In this document: piece by piece, positions 19,471 to 29,320 of the stretch
How positions within the stretch are numbered: position 1 is the first letter of the stretch
Layout of the letters: each line of letters starts with the position of its first letter
Assembly: GCA_963836735.1 (NCBI GenBank)
Contig: CAWIKP010000002.1
Span: 27,572 to 91,571 of the forward strand
DNA length: 64,000 bases
Direction of reading: 5' to 3'
Source of the DNA: JACCXG01 sp963836735
GTDB taxonomy: Bacteria; Acidobacteriota; Vicinamibacteria; Vicinamibacterales; 2-12-FULL-66-21
Position numbers and translations under genes: made by a program
Notes under the pieces: model-generated
Databases searched by the model: none
What the model was told of the DNA's origin: nothing
Seen by the model: the letters and a program-made list of their open reading frames with translations, nothing else

Positions 19471-20283
19471 TCACTTGAACGTCGCGAGGTAGGCGACCAA
19501 CTGGTCGATCTCTTCGGGCTTCAGAACGGAAGCGAGGGGCGGCATGATCGATTGCCCGCCCACCGAGAAGGTCTGCCCCGGCACGAGGTAGCCATTCGGG
19601 TTGATGATCGACTCCCGGATGTAATCCTCGGGCGTTTTCGCTGCGCCTTTGTAGTCGGGACTTCCGAGCAGCGCGTTCGTGCGCGTCACCAGTCCGGCCA
19701 GCGACGGGCCGACCAGCGTGACGCCCTGCTGCAGCGCGTGACAGCCGAAACACGCCGGTGGCGTCCGCTTGAAGACCGCCTCGCCGAGCGCCACCGGATC
19801 CGCCGAGGCGGCGCCTGGCGCCGGCGTGCCGAGCACGATCCCCTGTGGCGACGCCGCGGTGACGAGGATCGGCCGTGGCGGCCAGTTCTGATTGTCGATA
19901 TTGGAGACCCAGGTCAGAAACGCGATGACCGCGCTGATCTGGTCGTCCGAGAGCTTCGGGTTCGGCATCAGCCGGCCGTGGCGCTCCTCGGAGTAGTACT
20001 TCGACGGATCGCGAAGGAACTGTCGGAGATACGCCTCTCCGCGGTGCTGGGCAATCTTGGTCAGGTCGGGCGCATAGTAAGCGCCCTCCCCGAGCAGCGT
20101 GTGGCAGTTGATGCAGTTCTTCCGGTGCCACACGTGCTTGCCTTCAATCACGGCCGGCGTGATCGCCTCGGCGTGCGTCAGCTCGCCGAATTTCATGTGG
20201 CTGTCGATCGTGAGGCCAATGAAGATCAGCGCGAAGATCGTGGTGCCGGCGACGAAGAAGATGCGCGTCTGGCGTCTCGTCAT
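19471..20283 (-). CDS. norC: two-haem cytochrome c subunit NorC-like
   Basis: The first 140 residues are a normal NorC: a membrane anchor (9-26), the haem site CINCH (C57, C60, H61) followed by TLLGEGAYYAP, and the axial methionine in GRLMPNP. NorC usually ends there, near 150 residues. Here an Ala/Pro linker leads into a second cytochrome c domain with CFGCH (C178, C181, H182) and a likely axial methionine in SIMPPLAS, giving 270 residues. The frame is intact across the join. The extra domain may take electrons from a periplasmic donor. ATG 20283 has GAGG six bases upstream. It lies between the small membrane ORF and norB. Confidence 0.9.
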   Translation of the reverse strand: MTRRQTRIFFVAGTTIFALIFIGLTIDSHMKFGELTHAEAITPAVIEGKHVWHRKNCINCHTLLGEGAYYAPDLTKIAQHRGEAYLRQFLRDPSKYYSEERHGRLMPNPKLSDDQISAVIAFLTWVSNIDNQNWPPRPILVTAASPQGIVLGTPAPGAASADPVALGEAVFKRTPPACFGCHALQQGVTLVGPSLAGLVTRTNALLGSPDYKGAAKTPEDYIRESIINPNGYLVPGQTFSVGGQSIMPPLASVLKPEEIDQLVAYLATFK

Positions 20284-20338
20284 GCTCACCTCGAACAGAA
20301 AAGCGGGTGCGATCGGGAAGACGAAGAGGCCCGACGGG

Positions 20339-20479
20339 TCACACGCCGATGCGCGAGAAGTTGCTGATGGCGATCCAGCCTGCGTAGAGCGTCGCCAGCA
20401 CGACAATGACCAGAACGACGAGGCAGAGGAGGCGCTGGAGACCAGGGGGGAGAGCCGTGACCGGTTCAGCTGACAGCAT
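20339..20479 (-). CDS. 46-residue single-helix membrane protein at the head of the nor operon
   Basis: This short gene begins MLSAEPVTALPPGLQRLL, has one strongly hydrophobic helix (about residues 17-38, CLVVLVIVVLATLYAGW) and ends ISNFSRIGV. GAGGTG sits five bases before ATG 20479. It ends 55 bases before norC on the same strand, so it is probably the first gene of the nor operon. One-helix proteins of this size often stabilise haem-copper oxidase-family complexes, but I know of no named NOR subunit with this sequence, so the role is inference. It could also be an unrelated leader. Confidence 0.65.
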   Translation of the reverse strand: MLSAEPVTALPPGLQRLLCLVVLVIVVLATLYAGWIAISNFSRIGV

Positions 20480-20530
20480 GGTTCACCTCACCGGAAGCGT
20501 TGCGCTGCGAACGGAGCGTACATGCGAACC

Positions 20531-20577
20531 TTGACCGGCTCAACGCGAAATAATCCTCATCGCGCGAATAATTACGC
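20531..20577 (-). promoter_or_regulatory. candidate control region of the nor operon
   Basis: This AT-rich patch lies 52-98 bases upstream of the first nor-operon ATG. Read on the minus strand it carries a near-direct repeat, TTATTCGCG and TTATTTCGCG, with about one and a half helix turns between them. Next to it, on the operon side, is TTGA-N5-TCAA (20531-20543), one base short of an FNR/Dnr box (TTGA-N6-TCAA). Either could bind an NO- or oxygen-responsive regulator. I do not see a NorR-type GTCA-N3-TGAC site. Confidence 0.35.
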
Positions 20578-20654
20578 ACCTCCCGGCCCGCGATGAGGAA
20601 GTCCAGCTCTGCATTCGACCCGCGGTGCCCGGATGGCGCCACGTGTCAAGCAGG

Positions 20655-21479
20655 TCACCGTCGCGCCAGATCATGAACGCTCCGGACGGGCACCAACAGA
20701 ACCGTCGTTGCCACCGTGGTGTGGTGAAGATCATCAGCGTCGCCCACACCGTGAGCTCGCGGGACGACGCCACCATTCGACGCCAGATTGCGGCTGATGC
20801 GCGCGCGTCTTTCGGCATCAGCTTTCAGCGGACCGAGGGAACTCCGGCGAATGAGCGCCACGCCGGGTGAGACGAAGGCCCAGTAGCGTCGAAACTTCAG
20901 CCGGGCGGCAGCGTCCGTGGCAACCGCACGGGTCTGGGTACGGAACGTCGACTCGCTGGCGCCATGCGGATCGGCCCGCAGAGACCACACGATCTTCACG
21001 TAATCCGGCTCGTCGAACGCCGCGAACTGCTCCGGTGCAAGGGCGTGGAACCTGGGGTTCGGATCCCACGGCTTGGTCACGGCGCCTGCGACGATTTCGC
21101 GGCCAGGCAGTTCTGCGAGGATGCCCCATCCGAGCGACAGCATCTGCGGCAGCAGCGCGCGCGGTCGCGCCCTTTCGTCCGGCGTGCTGCCGAGCGCCAG
21201 CTCCCGCGCTTTGAAAACGGCGCGGATGACGGGAGACGCGAGCAGGTCCTGCTCGCAGGCGGCGGCCAGCGTGATCGCTGCCGATGCCTGTACCCGCACG
21301 CTGTGACGTTCGGCAACCTCATAGACGGGCATGAATCGGTCCAGCAGAGGGTCCACGTCATCCGCGGTGCCGGCCGGCGGGCTGCCATACCGATACCAGG
21401 TGAAGGCGGCCGTTCCAGCATAGGCCGTCGCGGCGACCCCGAGGCCCGTCGCGACAATGCGCCCGACGGCACGAATCAC
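20655..21479 (-). CDS. membrane-anchored conserved hypothetical, SRPBCC-like
   Basis: One N-terminal membrane helix (about 7-25) is followed by a soluble domain that looks like a lipid-binding/cyclase (SRPBCC) fold: ERHSVRVQASAAITLAAA, a long helix region, then PDYVKIVWSLRADP, FRTQTRAVATDAAARLKFRRYW and a C-terminal helix. I recognise the pattern from uncharacterised soil-bacterial proteins but not a function. The natural end of the domain seems to be near ADAERRAR (about 20810); the remaining 50 residues look like out-of-frame sequence, so a frameshift near the 3' end is likely. The start is GTG 21479 with no strong ribosome site. It stands alone between the nor operon and the second kinase. 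Confidence 0.5.
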   Translation of the reverse strand: MIRAVGRIVATGLGVAATAYAGTAAFTWYRYGSPPAGTADDVDPLLDRFMPVYEVAERHSVRVQASAAITLAAACEQDLLASPVIRAVFKARELALGSTPDERARPRALLPQMLSLGWGILAELPGREIVAGAVTKPWDPNPRFHALAPEQFAAFDEPDYVKIVWSLRADPHGASESTFRTQTRAVATDAAARLKFRRYWAFVSPGVALIRRSSLGPLKADAERRARISRNLASNGGVVPRAHGVGDADDLHHTTVATTVLLVPVRSVHDLARR

Positions 21480-21669
21480 CCGGGCGTTTCTTTCGTCGCG
21501 GCCCGGCCAGCGAGAGACGGGGAAGTCATGACTTCCTCCTTGATGTCAGTTCAGACAAAACACAGCAAGAGCGGTTGCCACTGCAGGTCGGCAACGCACG
21601 ATCCTTGCCGGGACTTTTCGTCGGAACCTCGCAGCCCTTCGTGCTGACCGGACGCCGGGCTGCGTGAGA

Positions 21670-21691
21670 TTTTTCGCGACGGTCGCAAAAA
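21670..21691. other. palindrome in the intergenic space after the second kinase
   Basis: TTTTT-C-GCGAC-G-GTCGC-AAAAA forms a near-perfect hairpin. The T run leads and the A run trails, the reverse of what an intrinsic terminator needs on either strand, so I do not call it a terminator. It lies about 70 bases past the 3' end of the zinc-ribbon kinase gene. The surrounding 280 bases (21480-21761) have no gene that I can see. Confidence 0.4.
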
Positions 21692-21761
21692 GCCGCGCCC
21701 TGCGACGGTGGTTCCGACACTATCGCGTCGGTGGAGCCGGGAAGATGTCTCCGCGTCGACG

Positions 21762-24487
21762 TCAGGCAGGCATTCGCGGCGACCCGGAACGCGGCACGAC
21801 CGTGTGAAAGCCCCACCACGCCAGGGCCACGGCAACCGCCAGGATCGTCAGCATGTTCCCGAAGTACCACGCCGAAGAGTCGAGCGTGGCAGGCAGTTGG
21901 AGCAGCAGCTCACTGATGAAGATGCCGACGGCATATGAAAGAAGTCCCCACCGGAGCACGACCACCGCGCCACTTCCAAAATAGAGGAAGGCCACCGCCG
22001 CGTTGACCCACGGATTGCCGTCGTTGCCGAGAGCGCCAAGAAGTGCGAACAAACCGGCAAACGCGGCGGCGGCGGGCCACTGGCGCCGGAGAACCACGCG
22101 CAGAATGAAAAGAAGAAAGAAAGAGAAGAGGACGTTCCGCACGCGCGTAGGGCACGCCCTGCAATATCAGGCCGACGGTGCTTCGCATTCCCATCAGGAG
22201 CTCAGTGGCGCCCGGGTAGCCCATCAGCTCGCGTGCCCCGGACCAGCTATCGACGACTCGCACCAGCAGGGCCCAGACCACACCGAGCGCCGCGCCGAGC
22301 AGCACGTCACGGCCGACCACGGGATCCGCCACCCGTCCGGCCAGGAGGTTGGTCCACGACACCAGCACCTGTGGCCAGTGCTTCCGCACGTACGGCTCGA
22401 GCGCTACATAGATCGTCCACAGGAGCACACCGTAGAACACCGACGTGCACACGGCAATCAGGAACATCGCGAGCAGGCCGATCGATCCCACGAGATGCAC
22501 CTTGCAGAACCACACGGCCATCAGGACCGCGGCCATGCAGACGCCAAGCCGCGTCGCGCCCTGGAGGTCTCCCCGTCCGCTGCGCAGGTTCTTTCGCGCG
22601 AGGAATCCCGCTCCGCCGAGGATGCCGAACGTGATCGCGAACAACACTATGACGATCACCGTGTCGCGATCGTCCGATGCCTCGGTCATCCGCCACGGCT
22701 TCCGCCAGGGTCCCGCCACCATGAATGCCACTGGACGTCCCCCGAGAGCGGCGGCTTCCACGCGTAGAGGCCGCCCGCTGTCCGGCCACGTGCCGGTCCA
22801 GGCCGCGCGGGTGTCCGACGCGGCGAGCCAGGTCCAGAGCGGCTCGGCGCTCTTCAGCTGCGCGAGGTCCAGACCCGCCAGCGTGAAGACTGGCGTCCAG
22901 TCGACCGGCGCCGCATGCGTGGGGGCATCAAGTTGCTGCGCCGGGATCGTCTCGAAGTAGGTGAGCCGCCCCTGGTGGTCCAGCTCGACGTGGGTCATGC
23001 CCGACATGAGTCGGCGGCGGATCATCGGGGAACACGAGCCCAGGCGTCAGCAAATCATTGTGGAACATGACGGCGGTCAGCGGGTCGTGGCTCTGCCGGT
23101 ACCAGAACTCCAGCGGCGACGGGCGCTGCGTGTAGAACCGTGTTCCAGTCGAGTGCCGGCTTGTCGTGCTCCCTCACGTACTTGACGAGGTCCTCGTTCC
23201 ACCGGAAGCCGGCCGCCTCGTCGCGCGGGCGCTCCGGCGAGACGAGCTGGCGGACGGCGTCGCGCGCCTTCTGCGCGAGAACGTCGGTCGTGTACTCCGG
23301 CCGCATTCGATCGAGCGGGCTGGTCCGCAGCGCCATCCCGAACGCGGCCGCGATGCCGGCGAGCACGGCCAGGAACACCGGCCACGCAACCCGCGCACTC
23401 AGGCCGGCGCCCTCTCCTGCGGCCGCGACCATTTCCGGCGACGGCGTCTCGCCAGCCGCGAGCGCGGCGGCCAGCGGATCGCCGCCCGGCAGCGCTGCGG
23501 ACACCGCGAGCGCCGAAGCGGGACGACGATCGGGCTCGGGTCGAGACAGCGAAGAATGGCCCGCTCGATCGCCGGGTCGAGCGCAGTCACGAGGCTGGAC
23601 GGCGCGGCGATCGAGAGGTTTTCGTGCTGACTGACCAGCTCCGCCACCGTCGTCGCAGTGAACGCACGGCGGCCGGTGAAGAGCTCATAGATGACGAGGC
23701 CCAGCGCAAAGATGTCGCTCTTCGCGGTGACCTCCCGTCCCAGGAGCTGCTCGGGCGCCATGTACGCCGGTGTGCCCGCGCGGATATCCTCGACCCGCCC
23801 GATCGCGGCCAGACCGAAGTCCATCACGCGCACCCTGCCGTCGCCGTCGAGCATCACGTTGGCCGGCTTCAGATCGCGATGGACGACGCCGCGTTGATGG
23901 GCGGCGGCGAGCCCCGCGCACAACTGGCGCGCGATGTCGGCGGCTTTGTCCTCAGGGAATCTGCCAATCCGCCGGAGCGAGCTCGCGAGGTCCTCCCCGT
24001 CGACGTACTCCATCGAGAGATACAGAAGGCCGTCGGCCTCGCCGATGTCGTACACGCGGCACACGTTGGGGTGGGAGACCTGCCGCGCGGTGCGCACCTC
24101 GTTGTGAAACTGCGCGAGGCGCACCGGATCGTGGCGGAGCGTTTCCGGCAGGAGCTTCAGCGCGACCGGCTGGCCGAGGCGCAGGTCGTCGGCCCGATAG
24201 ACCTCGCCCATCCCGCCGCGGCCGAGGAGACCGATGATCCGATAACGGCCGTCGAGCAGCGCGCCGGGGTCGAAGCGCCCATGACTGATCGAATCAGACG
24301 AGGTGAGCCAGCCGCTCGACGGCGGTTTCCCGGCGGCCGGGGGTGTCGGCCGCGTGATTTCACCGGGCGACAATCCGGTCGTCTGGCTCGCGCCCATGGT
24401 GACCGCGTCTGATCCGGCCGGCGAGCCGCACGACGCACAGAACCGGGCCCCGTTCGTCAGGACCGAATGGCAACTGGCGCAGACCAT
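21762..24487 (-). CDS. zinc-ribbon Ser/Thr protein kinase with large membrane domain, several frame breaks
   Basis: The protein starts with a zinc ribbon (CASCHSVLTNGARFCASCG, two CxxC pairs), then a proline-rich linker and a complete kinase domain with GRGGMGEVY, ALKLL, HRDLKPANVM, MDFGLA and APEQ. After it come one membrane helix (VFLAVLAGIAAAFGMAL), an external domain (FRWNEDLVKYVREH... LTYFETIPAQ) and about eight further helices to the end (WYFGNMLTILAVAVALAWWGF). The frame changes near 23530, 23100, 23010 and 22140; joined it is about 900 residues. ATG 24487 is placed directly before the ribbon; ATG 24514 is possible. Such kinases are numerous in Acidobacteria; substrates are unknown. 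It is transcribed away from the small monooxygenase. Confidence 0.8.
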
Positions 24488-24586
24488 CTGAGAATTATGA
24501 CCTGTGAAAGTCAAAGGCGAGGTCCAAGGTCCCCGCCGATCTGAAGATGGAGGCGCCGCGCGACGGGGATCGGCCGTCGCTGACGC

Positions 24587-24898
24587 TCAGCCTTCAGATG
24601 GTGCTCGTCTCAGTCGCCACTGAGCCACGGACTTGGAGCTCACCCAGGAACGCGTCGCGCCATCGAACTTTTCGAAGTGCGCGCTCGCCAGATGATCGGC
24701 GAACGCCTGTTGGTTCGCGTACACCTCGTACAAGAAGACGCGGTGTTCGTCCGACGGATCGACGCAGACATCGAACTGCGAGCAGCCGGACTCGAGGAGA
24801 GAGTCGGCGGCCTGAGTGGCCAGGCGTTCGAGAAAAGGATCGGCAAACCCCGGTCGAATCGTGAATTCGACGGTCACCACCCAATTGTCATCAGACAC
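24587..24898 (-). CDS. antibiotic-biosynthesis-monooxygenase (ABM) domain protein
   Basis: This is a 103-residue ferredoxin-like ABM-fold protein, related to YgiN quinol monooxygenase and to rhamnose mutarotase-like dimeric proteins. The pattern VVTVEFTIRPGFADPFLERL, a central CSQFDVCVDPSDEHRVFLYEVYAN and HLASAHFEKF matches the family. Its GTG start overlaps the end of the upstream glycosidase-like gene by eight bases (GTGTCTGA), so translation is probably coupled. It is the last gene of the carbohydrate run. The substrate is unknown. Confidence 0.8.
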   Translation of the reverse strand: MSDDNWVVTVEFTIRPGFADPFLERLATQAADSLLESGCSQFDVCVDPSDEHRVFLYEVYANQQAFADHLASAHFEKFDGATRSWVSSKSVAQWRLRRAPSEG

Positions 24899-26141
24899 CC
24901 GTCACCTTCTTGACCAGCTCGAAGAACTGCTTCTTGTTCTCGGTGTTGACGGTCCAGTTCACCGGCGGGCTCTGGAATCCGTCCTGGTAGTTGCTCTGAC
25001 CCTGGTCGTAGAAACCCCACGAGACATGCTCGTCGATGGACGCGAGCAGGTGGTTCTCGGGTTCGGTGAAGTGGAAATTCGGATCTTCGTTGATCACAAC
25101 CGGCACTGGCCGGCCACTCAACCCGCGGGTGGCCGTGATGCACCGCTTGATCAACGCCGGATCGTTCGGCCCGTTACCGTGGATGAGGGCGAAATCCGAC
25201 TGTTTGGCGACCGCCGCGGTAATCGGCGTGTCGGAATGATCGCGCTGGCCGCCGGACGTCGTCCCGCCAAAGCTCGTAGACACCATGAGCCGTCGACCGT
25301 CGCGAGTCTGATTCTGCACGAGCTGGATCAACTCGGTGACACGCGGCGGTTTCAGAATGTCATGGTCGTACGCGATGTTGCACTCGTTGTTCACTTCCAC
25401 GAGCACGTTCCGGTACCCGTGGTCGAGAATCCAGTTAGTGGCATTGAGCACGGCCCGACCGACCGCCGCTTCATCCTTCAAGCGCTGGTCCTGCCCGAAG
25501 TAGAAGTAGCCGACGATCGCCACCATCCCGAGCTCGTCGGCCTTGTCGAGAATTCTTTGCAGCCGGCCCATGTAGGCCGGCCGTAGATTACCGTCAGGAT
25601 CGATCGCCGAGTTCTCCAGCTGCGGGCCAGCCGGGCCCCGGCCCCCCCCTCGCCCACCGCCCCCGGGCGGAGCAGCCGGAGCGTTTCCTTCCGGCGCGCC
25701 CGCCGGAGTTCCCCGTCCCGCAGCATCTGGTACTGCGGCTCCTGCCGGAGCGGCGCCGCGCCCGCGTCCGCCAGCGAACCCCGGGCTGCCCCCCTGGAGA
25801 TTGATCGTGAAGGCCAGGACACCGTGACGTTTCCATTCCGGCATCGCCGCCGTGAACTCGGTGGTATTCCGGTCCGGATCCCAGCGCTTCGTGTCGGGGT
25901 ACACCCATCGGGACGCGGTTTCGGGGTTCAGGTCGTCGAAGATTCCCTGAACCACCCGGATGTTCATCAGGAGACCTTCGATGGGCTTGCCGTTGAACAT
26001 CCGCCCGGCATACGTCGGTCGACCGTTGATGTAGAACGCATCGCCGCGGATGGTCACGTCGGTTCGCCTCGTCTGGGCGAAGCCGCGCAGCGGGTAGAGT
26101 GCGGGTAAGGCGGCCGTGGAGAGAAATGTTCTTCGGTCCAT
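24891..26141 (-). CDS. secreted glycosidase-like protein with a Gly/Arg/Ala/Pro-rich insert
   Basis: A Tat-like leader (MDRRTFLSTAALPAL) is followed by a likely TIM-barrel glycosidase. Candidate acid/base and nucleophile regions are LVEVNNECNIAYD (about residue 246) and VVINEDPNFHF (about 355). The opening RGDAFYINGRPTYAGRMF is typical of secreted glycoside hydrolases. Between about residues 122 and 173 there is a low-complexity insert (GGRGRGAAPAG, APPGGGGRGGGRGPAG) in a position where a loop would be. The frame is intact over 416 residues. It sits between the Gfo/Idh gene (17 bases upstream) and the monooxygenase (overlapping). Polysaccharide or glycoside breakdown is inferred from context. 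Confidence 0.65.
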   Translation of the reverse strand: MDRRTFLSTAALPALYPLRGFAQTRRTDVTIRGDAFYINGRPTYAGRMFNGKPIEGLLMNIRVVQGIFDDLNPETASRWVYPDTKRWDPDRNTTEFTAAMPEWKRHGVLAFTINLQGGSPGFAGGRGRGAAPAGAAVPDAAGRGTPAGAPEGNAPAAPPGGGGRGGGRGPAGPQLENSAIDPDGNLRPAYMGRLQRILDKADELGMVAIVGYFYFGQDQRLKDEAAVGRAVLNATNWILDHGYRNVLVEVNNECNIAYDHDILKPPRVTELIQLVQNQTRDGRRLMVSTSFGGTTSGGQRDHSDTPITAAVAKQSDFALIHGNGPNDPALIKRCITATRGLSGRPVPVVINEDPNFHFTEPENHLLASIDEHVSWGFYDQGQSNYQDGFQSPPVNWTVNTENKKQFFELVKKVTGV

Positions 26142-26157
26142 GTCGTCTCCTGTCGCT

Positions 26158-27196
26158 TTACGCGACCCGCACGGAGTTCCCGGTCCGGGCCGACTCGTAG
26201 GCCGCCTCGACGATCCGCACGTTCTTCAGGTAGTCAACCCCGCTCGATTCGAACTCCTGCCCCGACAGCAGGCAGTCGACGAAGTGCCGCTGGAGGAAGT
26301 AGACGCAGTCGCCCGCGAAGTTCTTTCGCTCCCGCGCATACTCCAGTTCGGCCGCTGGCTGCCCGAGCCGCTTCACCCGGATCGTCGAGCTCGCGTCCAT
26401 CGTGAGGTGCCCGGCCGTGCCATCGACCCGCAGTTCTCCGAACGTGAACCGCGGCGATTCGGCTTCGGACTCGTTGTAGCGGTTGGCATCCCAGATCGCC
26501 GTCGACCCGTTCTCGAACTTCAAGAGCAGTTGTCCGGCGTCCTCTCCGCGGATCGCCGGATTGAGTCGTTTCGTTTCTGCGACCACGCTCACCACTTCGC
26601 CGAGCAGGAACCGGAACGTGTCGATGAAATGCACGCCGGTCTCGTAGATCAGCAGTCGCGGATATTCGCGAAAGAACGGTTGACGGGCGAGGTACGCGTC
26701 GGCGCCCCACCCGTCCCCCATCCGCATCAGGAAATGGACGTGAGTGAACTCGCCGATGTCGCCGCGCGCCTGGACCTGCTTGATCGCGCGATACCAGGGC
26801 TGCCACCGGAAGTTCTCGTGCACCATGAAGCGCACACCGGCGCTGTTCTGGACGGTGCGCTGGCTGGCTTCGTAGCTGGGCGCCAGCGGCTTCTGACAGA
26901 TGATGTGGATGCCACGCGCGGCGGCAAACCCGCACATCTCTTCGTGCGTTTCCGGCGGCGTGATGATGTCGACGAAGTCCGGACGTTCACGATCCAGCAT
27001 GTCCTTCCAGTCCTGGTAGCAGCGGCCGATGCCGTATTGCGCCATCAGGGACCGGGCACGCTCTTCCGTGCGGTTGTAGATCCCGACAATGTCGACCTCC
27101 GGAATCCGGGTCCACGCTTCGGTACTGGAACGGCGCGAAATATCCCGCGCCGATTCCAACGCCCCGCAGCTTGCGGGACTCCGGCCCGGCGCTCAT
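26158..27196 (-). CDS. Gfo/Idh/MocA family oxidoreductase, frame broken near 27120
   Basis: This is an NAD(P)-dependent sugar or inositol dehydrogenase-family enzyme. The nucleotide-binding start is RGVGIGAGYFAPFQ in one frame, then VDIVGIYNRTEERA in the next. The family motif EKP reads QKP here (IHIICQKPLAP), and the substrate part has MVHENFRWQPWYRA and YETGVHFIDTFRFLLG, with the likely catalytic histidine. Its ATG overlaps the stop of the DUF5060 gene in ATGA. Joined length is about 345 residues, normal. Family members oxidise sugar hydroxyls or deoxygenate glycosides, which fits the neighbouring glycosidases. Confidence 0.85.
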
Positions 27197-29274
27197 CGGC
27201 GGACGACCACGAGCCAGTCTTCCTCCGGGGCTCGCCGGCGCCGCGCCGAGGGACACTCTTTTTCCGCCCGCCACCGACGCGACCGAACCGCGCTTCAGCG
27301 CTCCGCCGTTGCGGGGATCGAACCAGCTGACGTTGAACTGGCCGGTGACGCCAGTCAGGTCCAGCTCCGCGGTTCCGCCGTTCGGCAGGTAGACCAGATA
27401 GATCTCACCGGCTTTCGCGAAGCCGAACGCGCTGTTGTCGTTGGTCGAGTTGCCGACCAGCAGGTCTGCATTCGACATCTCCCAGAACGGGATCTTTTCA
27501 CTGCGGAAGAACGTCAGCGCGATCCGCGCGTAGTCCCACGACTTGTCACGGCTGCGGAAGTTCTCGAGCGTGAGGTCGTTGTCGGGCAGGACGTAGCCGA
27601 AGTAGTACTCGACCCCGGCGCCGCCAGCCATCAGGTTGCCCCACAACGTGAGCTTGCGGATGTCGTGGAGCGATTGCACCGGGTTCCCCTGATTGTCCTT
27701 GCCCGTGAATCCTGGATAGCCCGGATCCGGCGGGACGCCGGTGGCCGCAGACCCCTGTTCGTCGTTGGCCACGACCCACGGCATCCCCGCGCCCGCCGAG
27801 CCGCGGACCCATCGCGCCGTCTGCTGGTGCGTGGCGTTCCAGGCGTTCTGCAGCGACACGCCGGTGAGGTAGGTCTGGCCGAGGAGCGGCTGATAGACCT
27901 CCTCCTGCTGGTTCGGGAACGTGTGCAGCACGACGATGATGGTCGTAGGGATCGACATCGTGGATGTACTGGATCATCGCGCGGTGCTGCGACCGTCGTC
28001 TGCGTGTTCTCCTCGCCGAGATTCCAGTTGAGTGCGAGCTCATAGCCGAACCTCGCGATCAGTTCACGAACGTACAGACGCCGCTCGCGGCCGGTGTCCC
28101 CGCAGTCGAGCGCCACCGGCACGGCACACGGCACTGGCGACATCAGCCCGCCACGGCCAGGTCCACCGCGGCCCTCTGCCGGCGCCGCAGCCTGAGGCGC
28201 AGGTGCCGCCGCGCCTGGTGGCGGCGGCGCGGGTGCCGCTGGTGCGCCGGCCGCGTTCCCAGGCGGTGGTCCGCCGCGGCCGGCCGGTGCACCGCCTGCG
28301 GGTGCGGCGCCCCCGCGCCCACCGCGACCGCCGCCGCCAAACGTGCCGTCGTCGTTCTCCGTCTCCTGGAGTTTGAAGTGCAGGTAGATCCCGCGCGCCT
28401 GCGCGTGATCGAACACGATCTGCCACTGATCGAGCTTCGAGACGTCGTAGTGGAACTTGTCGTCGCGATCGACGAAGGGCCACACGTTGTCGCCGTCCCC
28501 TCCCGCGTTGTACGGCAGGAAGGACATCGCGTTCATGCCCTTCGACGAGAGGTAGTTGACGGCGCCGATCAGGCCCTTTGCCCTTGCCGTTCTTCCAGCT
28601 GGGGTCGCCGGCCTTCCAGTCCTGGACGTGCGGAGCGTAGGTGTGGATCGCCGTCTTGAGCGTCCGGGTATTGTCGAAATCCTCGTAGGCGAGCAGCGTT
28701 TCGGGCGCGTCGGCGCCCGCTTTCTGAAAGTATTCGCCGGATCCCGCGAATCGCAGGTAGTGCTTGCCGACGTACTGCAGCCGGCCACGGGCGCGGAAAT
28801 CGGGAGCGGTCTTGTTCGACGCGGCGATGTCGAACAGATCCCGTCGCGCCGTCGACCGGTGCCGTTGCCTGCCCGCGTCGCCGTGGGCATCAGCGCGACG
28901 TTTGGCCCGGTGACGAACGACGCCCGCCAGTTCCAGCGGCCGACCTTGTCAGGCGAGACATGAACGCGCCACTTGTTGCCGGAAGTTGCCGAGGTGTTCG
29001 CGGCATCGCCATCGGCAGCAAAATATCCGGGCACTTCGTAGCGCGGCGCGCCCGATTCATGGGTGAACACCACGGTCATCCGGTAGTCCGTGAACGGGTT
29101 GGGACTGCTGTCCGTCTCGCTGGCCTGTGGCCCGTTGAAGGTCAGCGTCACCTTGTGCCACTGCCGCAGCTCGCCTGAAACCACGGCCGCCGCAGATCCG
29201 CCTTGCCGCGCACCTCCAGCCGAGACTCCCGCGATTACGAACAGTGCCGCGCCGACGAGCGTTGCTCTCATCAT
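27193..29274 (-). CDS. DUF5060 glycoside hydrolase-like secreted protein, several frame breaks
   Basis: A signal peptide (MMRATLVGAALFVIAG) and a DUF5060 domain (WHKVTLTFNGPQASETDSSPNPFTDYR in two parts, then RYEVPGYFAADG) come first. A catalytic barrel follows with GMNAMSFLPYNAGGDGDNVWPF, FDHAQARGIYLHFKLQETEN and ALNWNLGEENTQT. The end is a collagen-binding-like beta domain (FGFAKAGEIYLVYLPNGGTAELDLTG). A Gly/Ala/Pro/Arg insert of about 65 residues sits inside the barrel. The frame changes near 28870, 28600, 28000, 27960 and 27240. ATG 29274 has GAAGGA six bases upstream. It heads a run with the oxidoreductase (ATGA overlap), second glycosidase and monooxygenase. A plant or microbial polysaccharide substrate is likely. 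Confidence 0.75.
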
Positions 29275-29320
29275 GTGTATTCCTTCGACTCGTTTCAGTC
29301 GTTCACTCATGTCTGAGGTT

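Noticed and set aside
20531..20543. A true FNR/Dnr box in the nor promoter
   Set aside because: The half-sites TTGA and TCAA are separated by five bases instead of six and lack the flanking T/A; kept only as a weak candidate.
21670..21691. Rho-independent terminator of the zinc-ribbon kinase gene
   Set aside because: The T run precedes and the A run follows the stem, so neither strand has a U tract after the hairpin.
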